Positions 1 to 13,200 of a stretch of 64,000 nucleotides of DNA are shown here, piece by piece (the first letter of the stretch is position 1; every line of letters starts with the position of its first letter). The DNA lies in assembly GCA_030248215.1 (NCBI GenBank), contig JASANG010000196.1:62001-126000 (forward strand), in the 5' to 3' direction. The stretch is from Enoplolaimus lenunculus (Eukaryota; Nematoda; Enoplea; Enoplida; Thoracostomopsidae). Below the pieces are notes generated by a model. It was not told the DNA's origin. It ran no database searches and saw nothing but the letters and a program-made list of their open reading frames with translations. The translations under genes were made by a program, and so were the position numbers.

Positions 1-278
1 CACTAGGGCACAACCTCGCTAGGAAAATCACCCCCCCCCCCCAAGAAAAGGTTTGGCTCGTTTAGGTCTTCTGAAACATTAAGCTGGCAAGGGCCCTACG
101 TAATGGAGTTGCAGCTAATGTAACGAACAATTTTAACTTAGGGACTCAGACGTAAAAGCAGGAGGGTCTCAGGTTATGGATCCACAAATCCATAACCTAA
201 GAACCATTTTACGACTGTCCCAAAAGTACTAAAAACGTACAGCTTCAAGCTGATTTCGTTTGCTTGGTTATAAAATCA

Positions 279-529
279 CACTGTAAATTCCAGTGAGTTG
301 ATTTTACCTCAGAATGGGTTACGTCCACTCAGAAGTCTGAGCTCTTAATTAGGACTTTCAGAAGTCACAATGCTGAATTGAACGAACTCATTTTGAGTTA
401 CTTAATTAAATCACCTGGATATAAATCAACTCAGAGCGAGTTAATGTTTACTGTTTTTAACTCAGAAGCGACCAGAAATGACTAATTCGCTGTCTGTGTT
501 GATTATTCAACTCGCTGGAATGTACAGTG
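279..529. mobile_element. Foldback MITE, AACTC family, copy 1
   Basis: Ends are inverted repeats: CACTGTAAATTCCAGTGAG on the left and its near complement CTGGAATGTACAGTG on the right. The interior alternates AACTCAGA and TGAGTT blocks, so the whole element folds on itself. No coding capacity. Confidence 0.85.
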
Positions 530-724
530 TATACACGTACGGCAAATGTGGGTTTAGAAAACTAAAGCGGTAAAATCATCTTTGTTAATCCGCATAAGCT
601 TTCTGCACGCTTCGTTCGCGAATTCTTAAAACACAACCTTTACTATGAACATCCTGGGTTACAGTTGAAATATTGGCTACGAAATGTATCGCAATATTGT
701 TATAATACTGCTATTTCTATTCAA

Positions 725-957
725 CACTGTAAATTCCAGTGAGTTGATTTTAACTCAGAATGAGTTGAATCACTCAGTCTGAAGTTAGGACTATCAGAAC
801 TCAGAATTATGACTTCATTCAACTGAATCTGAGTTAATTGATCAACTCACTCGGAGTCAACAACTCAATTCGGAGTGAGTTAAAGTTTACTTTAATTAAC
901 TCAGCAAAAATAACTTTCCGTCTGAGTTGATTAATTAACTCATTGGAATTTACAGTG
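725..957. mobile_element. Foldback MITE, AACTC family, copy 2
   Basis: Same ends as the copy at 279-529 (CACTGTAAATTCCAGTGAG ... CATTGGAATTTACAGTG), just upstream of the first visible TSP1 exon. A truncated third copy lies at 50701-50767. Confidence 0.85.
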
Positions 958-1063
958 AATGTTGTCTAAAACTGTAATTTTTCCGCCTGTTAACGGATAA
1001 TTTATGTTATACGAACAGTTTAATTAATGCAGAATAAATGTTGAGTTAAACACAATTTTATAG

Positions 1064-1291
1064 CTCAAAATTGTGAGCTAACTCAATGGACACAATGGAG
1101 CACGTGCAGTTTGACTTGCGTTGAAAATCCACCGAAGAAAAATGTTTCAACTGAAGTTGAAATTTCAAAGTCGAAACCAACTCAAACCAGGCATCGAACC
1201 GTTATCACTGACGCTGTTGGATCGGGCAAAAGTTGTGAAGCGTTTGAACTTGAAACTCAAAGACAATGCGTTGACGAGTTACCTCCGTGTG
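1064..1291 (+). CDS. TSP1 module 1 exon
   Basis: Acceptor TTTATAG before 1064 and donor GTAAGG after 1291. The frame reads [16 protein letters not shown], then a long lysine/serine-rich insertion, then an RHRT strand and two more cysteines ending PPCG. The module is longer than average. The frame is open well upstream of the first in-frame TTG/ATG, so a start-based ORF would miss the tryptophan core. Confidence 0.85.
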
Positions 1292-4200
1292 GTAAGGTTT
1301 TATGCAGGGTAGAAACGGATGGTAAAAATAACGGAAACGGAAAACGGATATTGAAATATAAAAGTTTCAAAGATGTTCTATTTTTCTAAAAACAGAATCG
1401 AGGGCTGCTACTATTTACCGTGCTTTTTAAAAAAATTTTTAAACAAAATAATATGTTGGATACATCGAAATTTATAACATTTTGAATGAATTTCGTAATT
1501 TTTATTTCATTTCAAACAATTGCAGCATATCTGTAACGAAAACATGAGACGTTGTTTATAACGGAAACAGAAACAGACACAGATTTTGAACGGAAACGGA
1601 TATCGAGTTACACCCTGGTTTTATATCTTAGTCAGTAGTTTCATAGTAATAGCTCTGGAGGTAAGACTGATGGGGGGTGCGGTTTCCACGGAACCGTTTG
1701 CCCCCACCCCCTTTCAAACCGTTGCTCAAATGAAACACATCATTGAAACGTATGATTTTAGCTTTTTCTTCTCTATAATTTATTCTATTTTTTTGTTTTT
1801 CAGTATTTTGTTTGCTTTATTGTGGTATAACAAACGTTTATCAGTTTATCTATAGCATGCCTAAATTAAATCACCGAAGCTTTGTGTTATCGATCTGACG
1901 GTCCATGTAAACAGTAGGGCCGGCATACATAGGCTAAGCCTAAACCTTAGCCTAAACGAAAGCCGAAGCCAAAACCTAAACATAAGCCTAATCCTAAGTC
2001 TAAACGTAAGCATACGCTTTCCAATCGATAAGTCTGTCAGTTATACTCTCTACCAATAAGCAGGTCCCTACGCTTAACATGCGCCGATCCGATGAAGCTT
2101 ACCCTGTCAGTGTAAAAAACAATTTCTCTGAGAGTCCACCCATAGACTTTAAATTGACCAAGTTTAGGGTCAGGCTGGGGCATTTTATAAATCACTCTGC
2201 TATTGCGGAACAAATATTCGTAATAGGCTCCCCTGCGATGGATGATTATGACTAAATGGAGTAATTAAGGCACTAGATTGGGCTTTCTTGCTAGTGGTAC
2301 AATAAGTTTATGCTTACTAAGGGTCCTACTTAGACTCTGACGGCCAGATGAGCTAAATACATATCGCAAATTTGATTAAAATTAAAATATTTTACCCCAA
2401 AATGTGAGTACAACAAATTTCCATTCAAGATTCGATTCTACTTTTCCAAACAAGCGAACTGTGGTTTCTGTTGACCTGAAAATTAGCATAGGATCAGGTT
2501 TGATTCAAATGAAAAAAAATATGCTTTTAACTGATTCGTTTGCTAAAAAAGGTTTTTACATCAAGCAAGATTCGCTGATGCATACTTCAACAAGAGTTGG
2601 CAACTGAGCACATTCTGTGTAGAAATGAACGAACCCGACACGCGTTACGTTTTAGCCCACCCACCTCCTTTATTCAGAGGGGGAACTACGGGCGCAAACC
2701 ATGACACTTTATGTATGCGGTGTCAAACATGATTCTCCTATAGTTTAATTGAGGGTATTCATGTGATAGCAATCCCCGAACAAGGGGGGTTGGCCAAAAA
2801 CGCAACGCCCGGTGGTACATTTTGTATAATGCGGAGCTCCAACAGTTGCACACTCTTGGATTATGCACACTTGCTTCAAGTGCATAAGGGTTATATAAAC
2901 AACTCAAAATGCCTAACTTGCTTCAAAACTGAGGCGAACTTGTGGTTGCTGCGTTAAGAAAACTTTGACTCAATGATTCAAAAGTTACAAGACTTATCAC
3001 CAACTGGTAAAAGATTGACACATGTTCACTTTTAAATCGTTTAATGAAACAGGCCACGGATAAATTTTAAACTTAAATTTATGCTTAAATCTACGCTTCG
3101 GTTTTAACCTAAGCCTAGGGCCCATATTCTCAAATGCGTATAGTACCTATCATCAGTTAGCGATAGGTTTTTAAACTGACAAACAACTGCACTTGCAGAT
3201 CACAAAATTGCTACAAAAGTAGGGAAAATTAAACACCAAACAATGTGCTAAATTTCGAACCTCACCGTGGCCATATTCCAAAGTTTACAGGCCCTATAAG
3301 CAACTGATGATAGGTGCTATACACATTTGAGAATACGGGCTTAAGTGTTAGAATATTTATACAATCTTTTGTGCTAAATTTTGCCTACTATCAAATTAAC
3401 ACTAGCGAGAAAATCTAACCAAGGGTCTCAAATCTATTATACACAGTTGAAACCCTTATCAATATTTCAGCTGTCGATTGCCAGCTATCTGAATGGAGTG
3501 AGTTTTCACCGTGTAGCCAAACTTGTGAGTCGTCAACATCGGAGGATTACGAGTCACGACCGACCCGAGTGAGAACTCGAACTGTGATAGCTCAGGCAAT
3601 TGGTTACGGATTCGAGTGTGAACGATTTCCATTGAGCGAAAATGTACCATGTGATGGATTAGAGCCTTGTGGTAAGTTTACAATGGATAAATTTACTAGC
3701 CAAACAGAGTGCAATTTTTGCAACGCTAACATCTTAAGCTAAATGCGATGCACGATTATTCTTTGTTGAATTGCAGTTTGTTACATGTTTTAATAAAACA
3801 AAACTGCAATCACATTAATTAATACAAATAATATGGTAATTACGTATCTTGGGTGTTCCAGCTTTAAAACCGTAACTTGATGCGACTCGAACTTTTACAG
3901 CGAAACGCTTTTGGCAATTGGTTAATTAATAGGGTCACCCGAAATAAATTATGTTTGAGGCCTAAACGTTATACTTAGGGCTCAAAAGTGAAACTTAAGC
4001 TATTGTTTGACGATTAAACGTTCATTTAAGCATTGATTTGAAATTGAAACTTGAAGTTCGACTTTGCCGTCGGCTTTTTACTACTTCAAAACAAGCATTT
4101 TAAATCAAACCCATTAATTCAAATTTCACAATATCATGCGGACATCCACAATGAGATTTTCAGATCGCGTGGGTGAAGTTGAATCAAATTCCTGTTAAAA

Positions 4201-7200
4201 AATTAGTTAAGGGACAGATTTTCTAGTTTTACGTAAGGGGGTGTTGTTCCTTTACCACCCCGTGCGCAAATAATAATCGACGTCGAAGATTTTGGCTTCA
4301 ATTTGTTAGCTTAGTGAAATATTAGAAAACACAGCAAATTAATGCGTTTTGTTCTATCTAATACGCTGTTTAACTGGTGCTTTTTGCTTTTAGCAGTGTC
4401 TTCCATGCATAGGTGTAAGTGGGTAAAGATTTGTTTATTCGGCCTACGTTTGCCTGCGGGTCGTCGCGTGCATTTCTGTTACCCACAACTAATCGAAAAG
4501 TTGACCGGAGTATCAGTGATATTGTGAAAGTGTAGCAGTAGGATGTGTCGCAATGGACAATTTTTAATCTGTCTACCCGAGCGCTTAATTTAAGCGTTAT
4601 ACCCTAATATACCATCGCTATCCATCTATTGTAATACAGTTTCGATCACAAGGATAACAGAAATATGTGTCGAAACCAAAAAAACCAACTGTAACAGACT
4701 TATATAACCATTCTGGATTTTAGAGTTAAAAAATGTGCTCGCCTGCTACACTCGCTCGAAAAAACAACTTTTAAATGAGGGTACACCATTCCGTTCCGTA
4801 ACGAAATCCTGACTATGCTCCCAATTGAAATTATTAATATTTTGCAGATGTGGACTGCGATTATTCGATCTGGAGCGCATGGAGCGATTGTAGCGCAACG
4901 TGTGGCAACGGAGAACAACAGCGTTCACGGTACGTGATTCAACAAGCCCAGGGTAACGGTGAACCTTGTCTACCAAGCGATATGAACAAACAAATCAATA
5001 CGTGCGTTACAGTTGAATGTGGTAAGTCTTCAAACTGAGCCAATTATACCTCGCACGATTCCAAATTGGAACCGAATTATGCCGGACCAGGAACAGGAAT
5101 TGAATTTTTATTGGCAAGTCCGGTTGAACCTTGATACCTAGATTGATTATCTATTAGTGTCTGTAGACAAATTGTGGAACCTCAGAAAAAGTAATAGCTC
5201 AGTGTGTATATTTTGGATAATGCCGCATAAGATTTGTTTGATATTAGCGTTTCTTAATATGTTGAGCTGGTTTAACGGGTTTGTCTGAAACCGAAATCAG
5301 CAAAGCCCGCTAGCCAGCCCAACATGCTTTGGGAGCAAAAAAATGTCAAAGAGACACGTGGGCATTTTGAATAATTTACACGACGACCATTGGTGGTTCC
5401 ACGATTTTTGTTCAGGGTACGGGCTTTTAGATTTTAATATTAAGACACTCAAAAAAGATTGATGCAACTTTTGTTCTAAACGTTTAACTTTTTGCGAAAA
5501 ATTAGAGGGGGGCGGCCTCCGCACACCCTGTGACCCCCTGAAGACTACTCAAACCTTGTCTATGGGGGTCAAAATGGTTCTGACGGCAATGTGACTGGCT
5601 GCATCAAGCGATCGGCTAAATATCCAGTCACTGTTTTATATCCGGCGAAACGTGACATACGTAACCGATTCAAATATGCGGTATAATAACCTACCGGATA
5701 TTTACGGTTGTGGTAACAAATATCATAAAACTGTTTTTTACATGTGGAAATACGACATATTCGCCTGCAACTGCATCAACTGCGTTATCGGTCAAGTCAA
5801 CGAGTAAACACCGACGTGAAATGAAAAATTCAAGCCAACAATTAGTTTTTAGTCACTAAAATATATTTTTGCACGACTTCAAATACTATCAACAATGTTG
5901 AAATTTCGATCCTATTATGACCGGTTAACATAAAGGTTCTGGCAGATAATTACTATATGGCTTTGGTTCTGGTAAAATTAACATCCAGTTGACCTGTGGG
6001 TGACGACCGTTCCGTTCGATCCATCGGCTGAAATATACTTTGAAAATGGAACACATAGGCCCCTGTTTTAAAACATTCGGCAACTATATGGACCATAACT
6101 TTTTCGGCCAATGTTACTTTAAGGGGCGTAACTGCAGATTAAACGTATTCCTAAGTCTAAGCCTAAGCAAAAGCATAAGCAAAAGAATGTAAACCTACTC
6201 TTTTGTAGACCCACCAGAAACCTGGACACCCCTTAAAGTAACAAGAGCTACTTTTTCAATTCAAACCTACCTTTTTGATTTTCATTAAGCAGCTGGAAAC
6301 GAAGACGTGTAATATCGACGCATATGCAGCCAAGCGTATAATTACCCCTACGTTGGATGCAATCCGTGATTATCCATCTGTTCAAAAATTATATTGCATT
6401 TATCTACAGTAAATTTAGCGTTATACACATATTAATATATTATTTCAGATGCAGATTGTATTTATTCGACGTGGTCAAATTGGACTGCGTGCAGTGCAAC
6501 GTGCGATCATGGATTTGCTGTAAGAAGTCGTGAAATTGTCGAATATGCAAAAGGCAACGGAATCGAGTGTTCTCAAGATGCGATGAGCGAAGAACGTGAA
6601 TGCTTTGTTGCAGAATGCAGTACGTTTTAGCAATAGTCGATCACGACTGTTTCGACTGTTTAGACAAGAGTATGCAGCTGGGTACATTCTGTGTATAAAA
6701 GAACTACAAAAGGATGATGATTCCCAGACAAGAGGATGCAGCTGGGGTACATTCAGTGTATAAAAGAAATACAAATATGATCATGACTCTTAGACAAGAG
6801 TATGCTGCTGGGGTACATTCTGTGTAAAGAAGAAATACAAAAATGATCATGATTCCTAGACAACAGTGTGAAGTTGGGTACATTCGTTGCAAAACACAAA
6901 ATCAAAAATGATGATGTTACTTTATACACAACAGTATGCAGCTGGGTACATTCTGTGTACAAACAAAATACATAAAGGATGGTTATACTTAGACAAGAGT
7001 ATGCAGCTGGGAACATCCTGTGTGTGAACAAATATATGAAAACGATGATGATTCATAGAGAAAAGTACAAAACTAACAGTGTTTTGCATGGCCCCAAATA
7101 CTCCAATGTGTAATGAATTTTGCGAATGCCCGAGCAACAATTTATTCTCGTTTCTCCAGAAATTTCGAATCGGAATATATCATCATCCATTAAATGCGCT

Positions 7201-10200
7201 CGCTATTAAAAATTCCAACCACCCTAATACAAAAAAAAAACCACCCAATCACTTGTATTCTGTTTGCATTCACCCTCGATTGTTGTTAACAGGTACGGAT
7301 TGTCAATACGCGGACTGGAGCGCGTGGAGTGACTGTAGTACAACGTGCGATGACGGTGTTACGTACCGGACGCGACAAATTGCAGTTTACGCCACAGGAA
7401 CCGGAATTGCGTGCGATCCGAACGAGACAAAGCAACAAAATCGATGCATTGTCGATTATTGTGGTACGTTTTTTATTTATTTTAAAAGCAATTAATATAA
7501 ATACAGATACGCAAACTTAGATTAAACTGGCGATTATTGTGGTATGTTTTTTTTATTTTAAAAGTAATTAATATAAATACAGATACGCAAACTTTGATTA
7601 AACTGGCAAAAGGTAAAAAAACGCTGTTTTAGACTTTTAGAATATTAAAATTCTAAAATTCTTAGAATATAAAAATACTAAGTATCAATGCTTCAGTCAT
7701 ATCACAATTTTGCAATTGTCACAGTAACTTGCGTACACTATTACGTTTTTTTCATTCGCTTCATACAGTACAGGTCGGTAAATAGGCCGCCATCCGCAAA
7801 CGAAGATGTGGCGGATCAGCGCATCCAAAACATTTCCGCTCCTTTAGAAACATTTAAACACCGTTTGTAAGATATTTGAAATCTCAGCCAGATTTTCGTT
7901 GATTCCCCCCACCAAGCATGTTAAGCTAAGTAAAAGTTTGCTGGTAAAACTTCCAGTATTATGGTTTCAATTGTAGCGGTTCACAAAATAATGTTATCCA
8001 CAGACCCTGTGGCCTTTGTTATTATTGGGGCCGCCCTATGTTTTGGTCAGACTGTAAGACAGTACGCTTTGAATTTAGACTATATTTTTGGTTAGGCTTA
8101 GGCTGAGGGTTATTCTTGCGTTTAGAAATACACATTTCCATCGCTTGGGGCGGCGCTATGCTTGTCGTCCGGCGCCGTCCGGTGCCGTCCGTCGATGTCT
8201 GTGGCCATCCATCTGCGTACGTTACCTTGTGGTATCGTACGTAAGTGGCGTCATGAATTGTATGGCGCCGCTTTAAGGCTTATGCTTGGGCAGTAAAGCT
8301 TAATCTACAGTTACGGCCGTAAAAGTAACATTAGCCAACGCTATGATGTTTATTCAAAATGAAAACAATACACAACGATCAAAACATTTTACTATTTTCA
8401 GCTAAAGACTGCCAGATGACAGACTGGTCCGATTGGTCGCCATGTAGTGAAACCTGTGGCGCAACCGGTAGACAGTATCGATACCGCCACGTTGAATCGA
8501 ATCCGGTTGCAGGAGGCGTTCCATGTGGAGACCTTCAACAAGAACAACCCTGTACTCAAGGGACACCACAAGATTTCGGTTGTCGTAAGTTACCCGTAAC
8601 AGATACTGCAACTTCACAAGCAAGAGCGTAATAAGCCGGGTGAGGGGGTGTCTAGACAAATTTAGGGCCATCGAAAAAAGATGGGTAAGGGTGTAGTCAG
8701 GGGGGTTGGTGTGAAAACGAACTTAGGGGCGTAGCAAAAAGATGGTCAGGGATTTTTGTCCAGGTGTTTTTAAGAACCTTTTCAAATGGTAAAAAGTGAA
8801 ACCACATCCGATTATGCAATTTTTATGCAACGTATCCGTATCTTCTATGTTCCGGATGAAACGAGGTGGGGTAATGTTATTTGATGACTTTGGGAACAGA
8901 GATTTCAGTAAATCACTAAATGTTACATGAAATTGACTTATACGCACAAACTGTATATCAGGGTTCCAACAGGAACTAAGTTTTGTGGAACAGAAACAAG
9001 AATTGAAGTTTGTACATGAACCAAAACAGGGACAGCGAACGGAATTTGAGATAATTTTCATCACCGAAATACAGGTGTATTGTTACAAAACTGGCCAATA
9101 AATGGCTTAAGCGGATTTTTGGCTATTTCAGCAGTTTATTAATAAAATTGAATTAATTGCAAACAACACTCATTTCGAGATAACCATTTTTAAAGACCAA
9201 CATTGCAATATTTAGAAAATTATGAAAATTTACCACAAATCCGTAAAAATTTAGGTTCATGCATCTTTGAATGTAGGAACAGAAACAGGAATTAAATTTT
9301 TGCAGGAATTCCGACCGGAACAGACATTCCGGTAGGACCTTGCTGTATTTATTTAATTAATGTGGTTTTGCCTTACCAAAGACATAGCCCATGCCCGCAA
9401 TAAGGTACTCAAACGTGTTATCCTGCAAAGACCCATCGCGCCTGAACAGCATTGTACCGGTTATAGCTTCTGATTGTTCGTTGAGCAATTGGTCTGAATG
9501 GGCGACATGTAGTGTGACATGCGGATACGGTAGTAGCCAACGAACCCGGATGATCACTCAAACCGGATCTTCAGGAGGCGTTTCTTGCTCCAGATACAAT
9601 TTGTCAGAAACCAAACGCTGTTATGCTGGGATTGAGTGTGGAGGTAAGTGTGGTTCTTTTTGTTTAGTTCCGTAGACCTGGTTTATGAAATTCCATTGAA
9701 CATTTTTGAAAACAGCTGGCAGAAATAGAATACTTAGCCTCTGTAAAATATTTACATGAACAGTGAAGCTAAACTTTAGGCAGGTGTAGATTTTACGTTT
9801 AATGGGGGGATACGCTGGAATAACGTGTTAACCGCCTTTTAATATGTGGCATTTCTAGAACTCTGTATTATATATAATGGTATCAGGGTGCAAAGCGGAA
9901 GTGGATTATACCGGCATCGGAATCGGAACAGCAAATTTATACCGGAATTGTATAATTCGAATCGAAATCGGAACTACAAATTTTATAACTGTACGGATAA
10001 TTTGTATTGACAAATGTCAATCTGGATGTTTTCGCTACTTTGTCATAAAAAATTTGTTGTATCCGCCATTAAGTTACCAGGGTGCAACCGGAATTGCAAA
10101 ATACCGGAAACGGAAGTGGAAAATAAAAATGATAATCGTGCAAAAATTTTACTGCTTTAATTCATGCGTTAAACTGGTATTTTGTAGAAATTGATTGGAA

Positions 10201-13200
10201 ATCTGAAATTTTGTTCTTTTACATCAGTTCTACAGAAAAAATGCCAAAAAAGTTCAACTTTTAGCTTGCAAAGGTCAAAATTATCAAAACCGACAGTGAC
10301 CAAATACGGGATTAAATACCAGAACCGAATAATGAAAAATACCAGATTTTTCTACCGGAACTCGAACTCCGGTTGTACCCTGTTGAGTATCCCCACTATC
10401 GCAAATATTAGCACCTGAGTTCTGAAGGCTACCTCCATAAGCAATTGCGCTTTGCCCTAAGGACCCTAAATCGATTATGATTCAAGCAAAATATTTAAAT
10501 TAATTTTACTCTTCGAGTTTAGTTGTCCTAGGCTTAGAACTGACGGGGTCTATTCTAGGTGTCCCACCACCGTCGTCTTGCACAGTTTCACCCTGGACCG
10601 AATGGTCATCCTGCACTGTCACTTGTGGTGAAGGCACACAACAGCGGACCCGAAAATTTCAAACCCAAATCGGTGCCTCTTGCCCTGATGTTCCTTTGGT
10701 TGATCGACGCGTCTGTTATGCCCCGTCAGCTTGTACTGGACCACCAGGTAAATACATACATACATATATCGGGGCCTAACCGTCGCCAATTTTTATATAC
10801 AATTCTTAATTGATTGGCATGAAAAAAACAATCCAATCACGCTGGTTTCTCGTTTCAAAAATATGAAAATCACAAGAAATTACTGTATACGGTATTTATT
10901 TTCCCACGGTTTGCTGTACACACTACACAACACAATATATAGATTTCCCACTGTTAGCTACCACATAAGTATATCGTAGCTCATGTTGATAGTTATCTTG
11001 ACGTGTTGTAAATTGGCACTGGATATTCGGATATGAAGAAAATATTTAATTTCCATAGCTATACCTATATAGCTTTATATCTAAATATTTAAATACATGC
11101 GAGCAAAATTTTAACTCAAAACTTTATTAAATAACTACACTGCAAAAACTGGTGAGTCAAATCGACTCTCTCCGAAATTGGATTTTACTGACTACACACA
11201 CTGAGTCAAAATTCGACTCCGCTAGAGTCAAATTGAGTTGAACTTGACTCTGGCGTAGTCAAATTTTGACTCGGTTTGTGTAGTCAGGACAAGCCTATTT
11301 CGGACAGAGTCAATTTGACTCACCATTGTTTGCAGTGTATCAATGCTATGTTGGGGTGTACAGTCTATTTTTGGGCAATGTTCGATGCTTCTGGTGCCGT
11401 ATGGCGCCGTTCAGCACCGTACACTAAACCGAGCGCTGTATTTATTTTCAACTGGACGCATTGTGCATTCAGTTGAGCGTTTTGTTAAGATTCAACTTAT
11501 TTCCAATTTTATGTGTTATTTGATAAGCAGTTTATCCTTAAAAAAGTTTCAAAATTCAGTCGGTAACGCAATTTGTTACATTTTATGCTGATTTTTTTTA
11601 TAATTTTAAAATCTTAATTTTTCCTATTTTTAGAATGTGTTCTATCTCCGTGGACCGAATGGGCGTTATGTAGCGTAACGTGTGACACAGGGATCCAGTC
11701 CAGAACGAGGTCCATTATCCGGGACCACGAGACGTGCAGAATGCATCATTTGGTCGAAGATCAGGAATGTCATACCGACAGCCCGTGTAAGTCCACTGAA
11801 ATTTGGTGTCTGTATTCTCAAATTCGTATAGCATCTATTACCAGTTGGAGATATAAATTTTGTATTTTTTTAATTAAACTACGTTACAAACTATAAATAA
11901 AACAGATCGTGTGGACTTTTTGAAATATACACTGTAAAAATGGTGAGTCAAATTGACTCTCTCCGAAATAGGCTTTTCCTGACTACTGTATTAACCCTAA
12001 TAAGAGAGGGGATGGTAATAAGAGGGGTTTCCCATTTTGAGTCCGAATCAATTGGAGTCCGTATCCCTAGTAAGATTCCGTAAAAAGATAGAGTCCCTAA
12101 ACCCTAATTAGGGTCCATAAATGTCAATTATCTTTAATTGTAGCGCATAAATGACTCCAGGACCAAATAATTTGAGTTTGAAACTTGAAAGCTTACTTAA
12201 ATTTTGAAAGTACATTCCTAAGTATAACCTTCAACAACCGTTTAACTCAACGGATAGTTGCAATACCGGATATATATCAGTAAGGAACGGTGGCGCAGGG
12301 CTGGTTCAAAACAAATAACAGTCGGTAGCCGAATAACAAGGGGGGTACCCTCTGGAAAGGCCAAATATATCAGTCCCCCGCTCTTATTCGGGTCGCTACA
12401 GTACGCAAACTGAGTCAAATTCGACTCCGCCAGAGTGAAATTCGACACTGCAGTGTGTCTTTCCTTTTTGCTGCGTTGCCAATTATAGCTGTGTACTATT
12501 AGAAGCTAAATTATTGACCAAAACCTAAAAATTTTTGCTATCTTCGATATTTACTCGCGTCGAAAACGATTGTTTTCAGGTGGTCCGAGTTCAGATTGCC
12601 AAGTTTCACCATGGTGTCCATGGTCTGAATGTTCGGCAGAGTGTGGTCCAGGCCAACGAATTCGAGCTCGAACTGTGATTGGTCAGTCTGGAATAACTGC
12701 TCATTGTCCGCAATTGTCACAGATTGAAAGTTGTGTTGGAACAAACTGTGGTACCGCATTTCCACCACCGCTTTGTAAGCAGCTTTTCGTACTCTTGAAT
12801 ATTATCAAAACCGTTGGGATGGCTGAAAAAGCCCTGTGCGATCCGATGTCGCTGCCCGATATATTTATTTATTTGTTTATTTATTTATTTATATTTATAT
12901 ATCCGTAAAACCTACTCGTTTTTGTTGGGTACTAAATTATGTAAATTGTTCTGACCAAAATTACGCTTCCGGTTAATGTGTCCGCAACACCATATATATG
13001 ACGTAGGCCAACCTGCTATTAGAGCCAACTGCCAATATGCGGTTAAATTGCGGCCGTAGTCGTGATATGTACATATTTTTGAAATTTAAACGATTAAGCT
13101 ACATTCTGCATTTAGCTGGATTGGTTACTTTTTGAAATCGTCGTTTGGATGCTGTTGTGCTAAACTTTAATGAATAATTATTTCCAAATATTTATTAAGT

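Noticed and set aside
6475-7140. Several overlapping minus-strand frames with repeated [13 protein letters not shown] peptides
   Set aside because: They are shadows of the 64-base minisatellite in TSP1 intron 4 and overlap exon 4 antisense.
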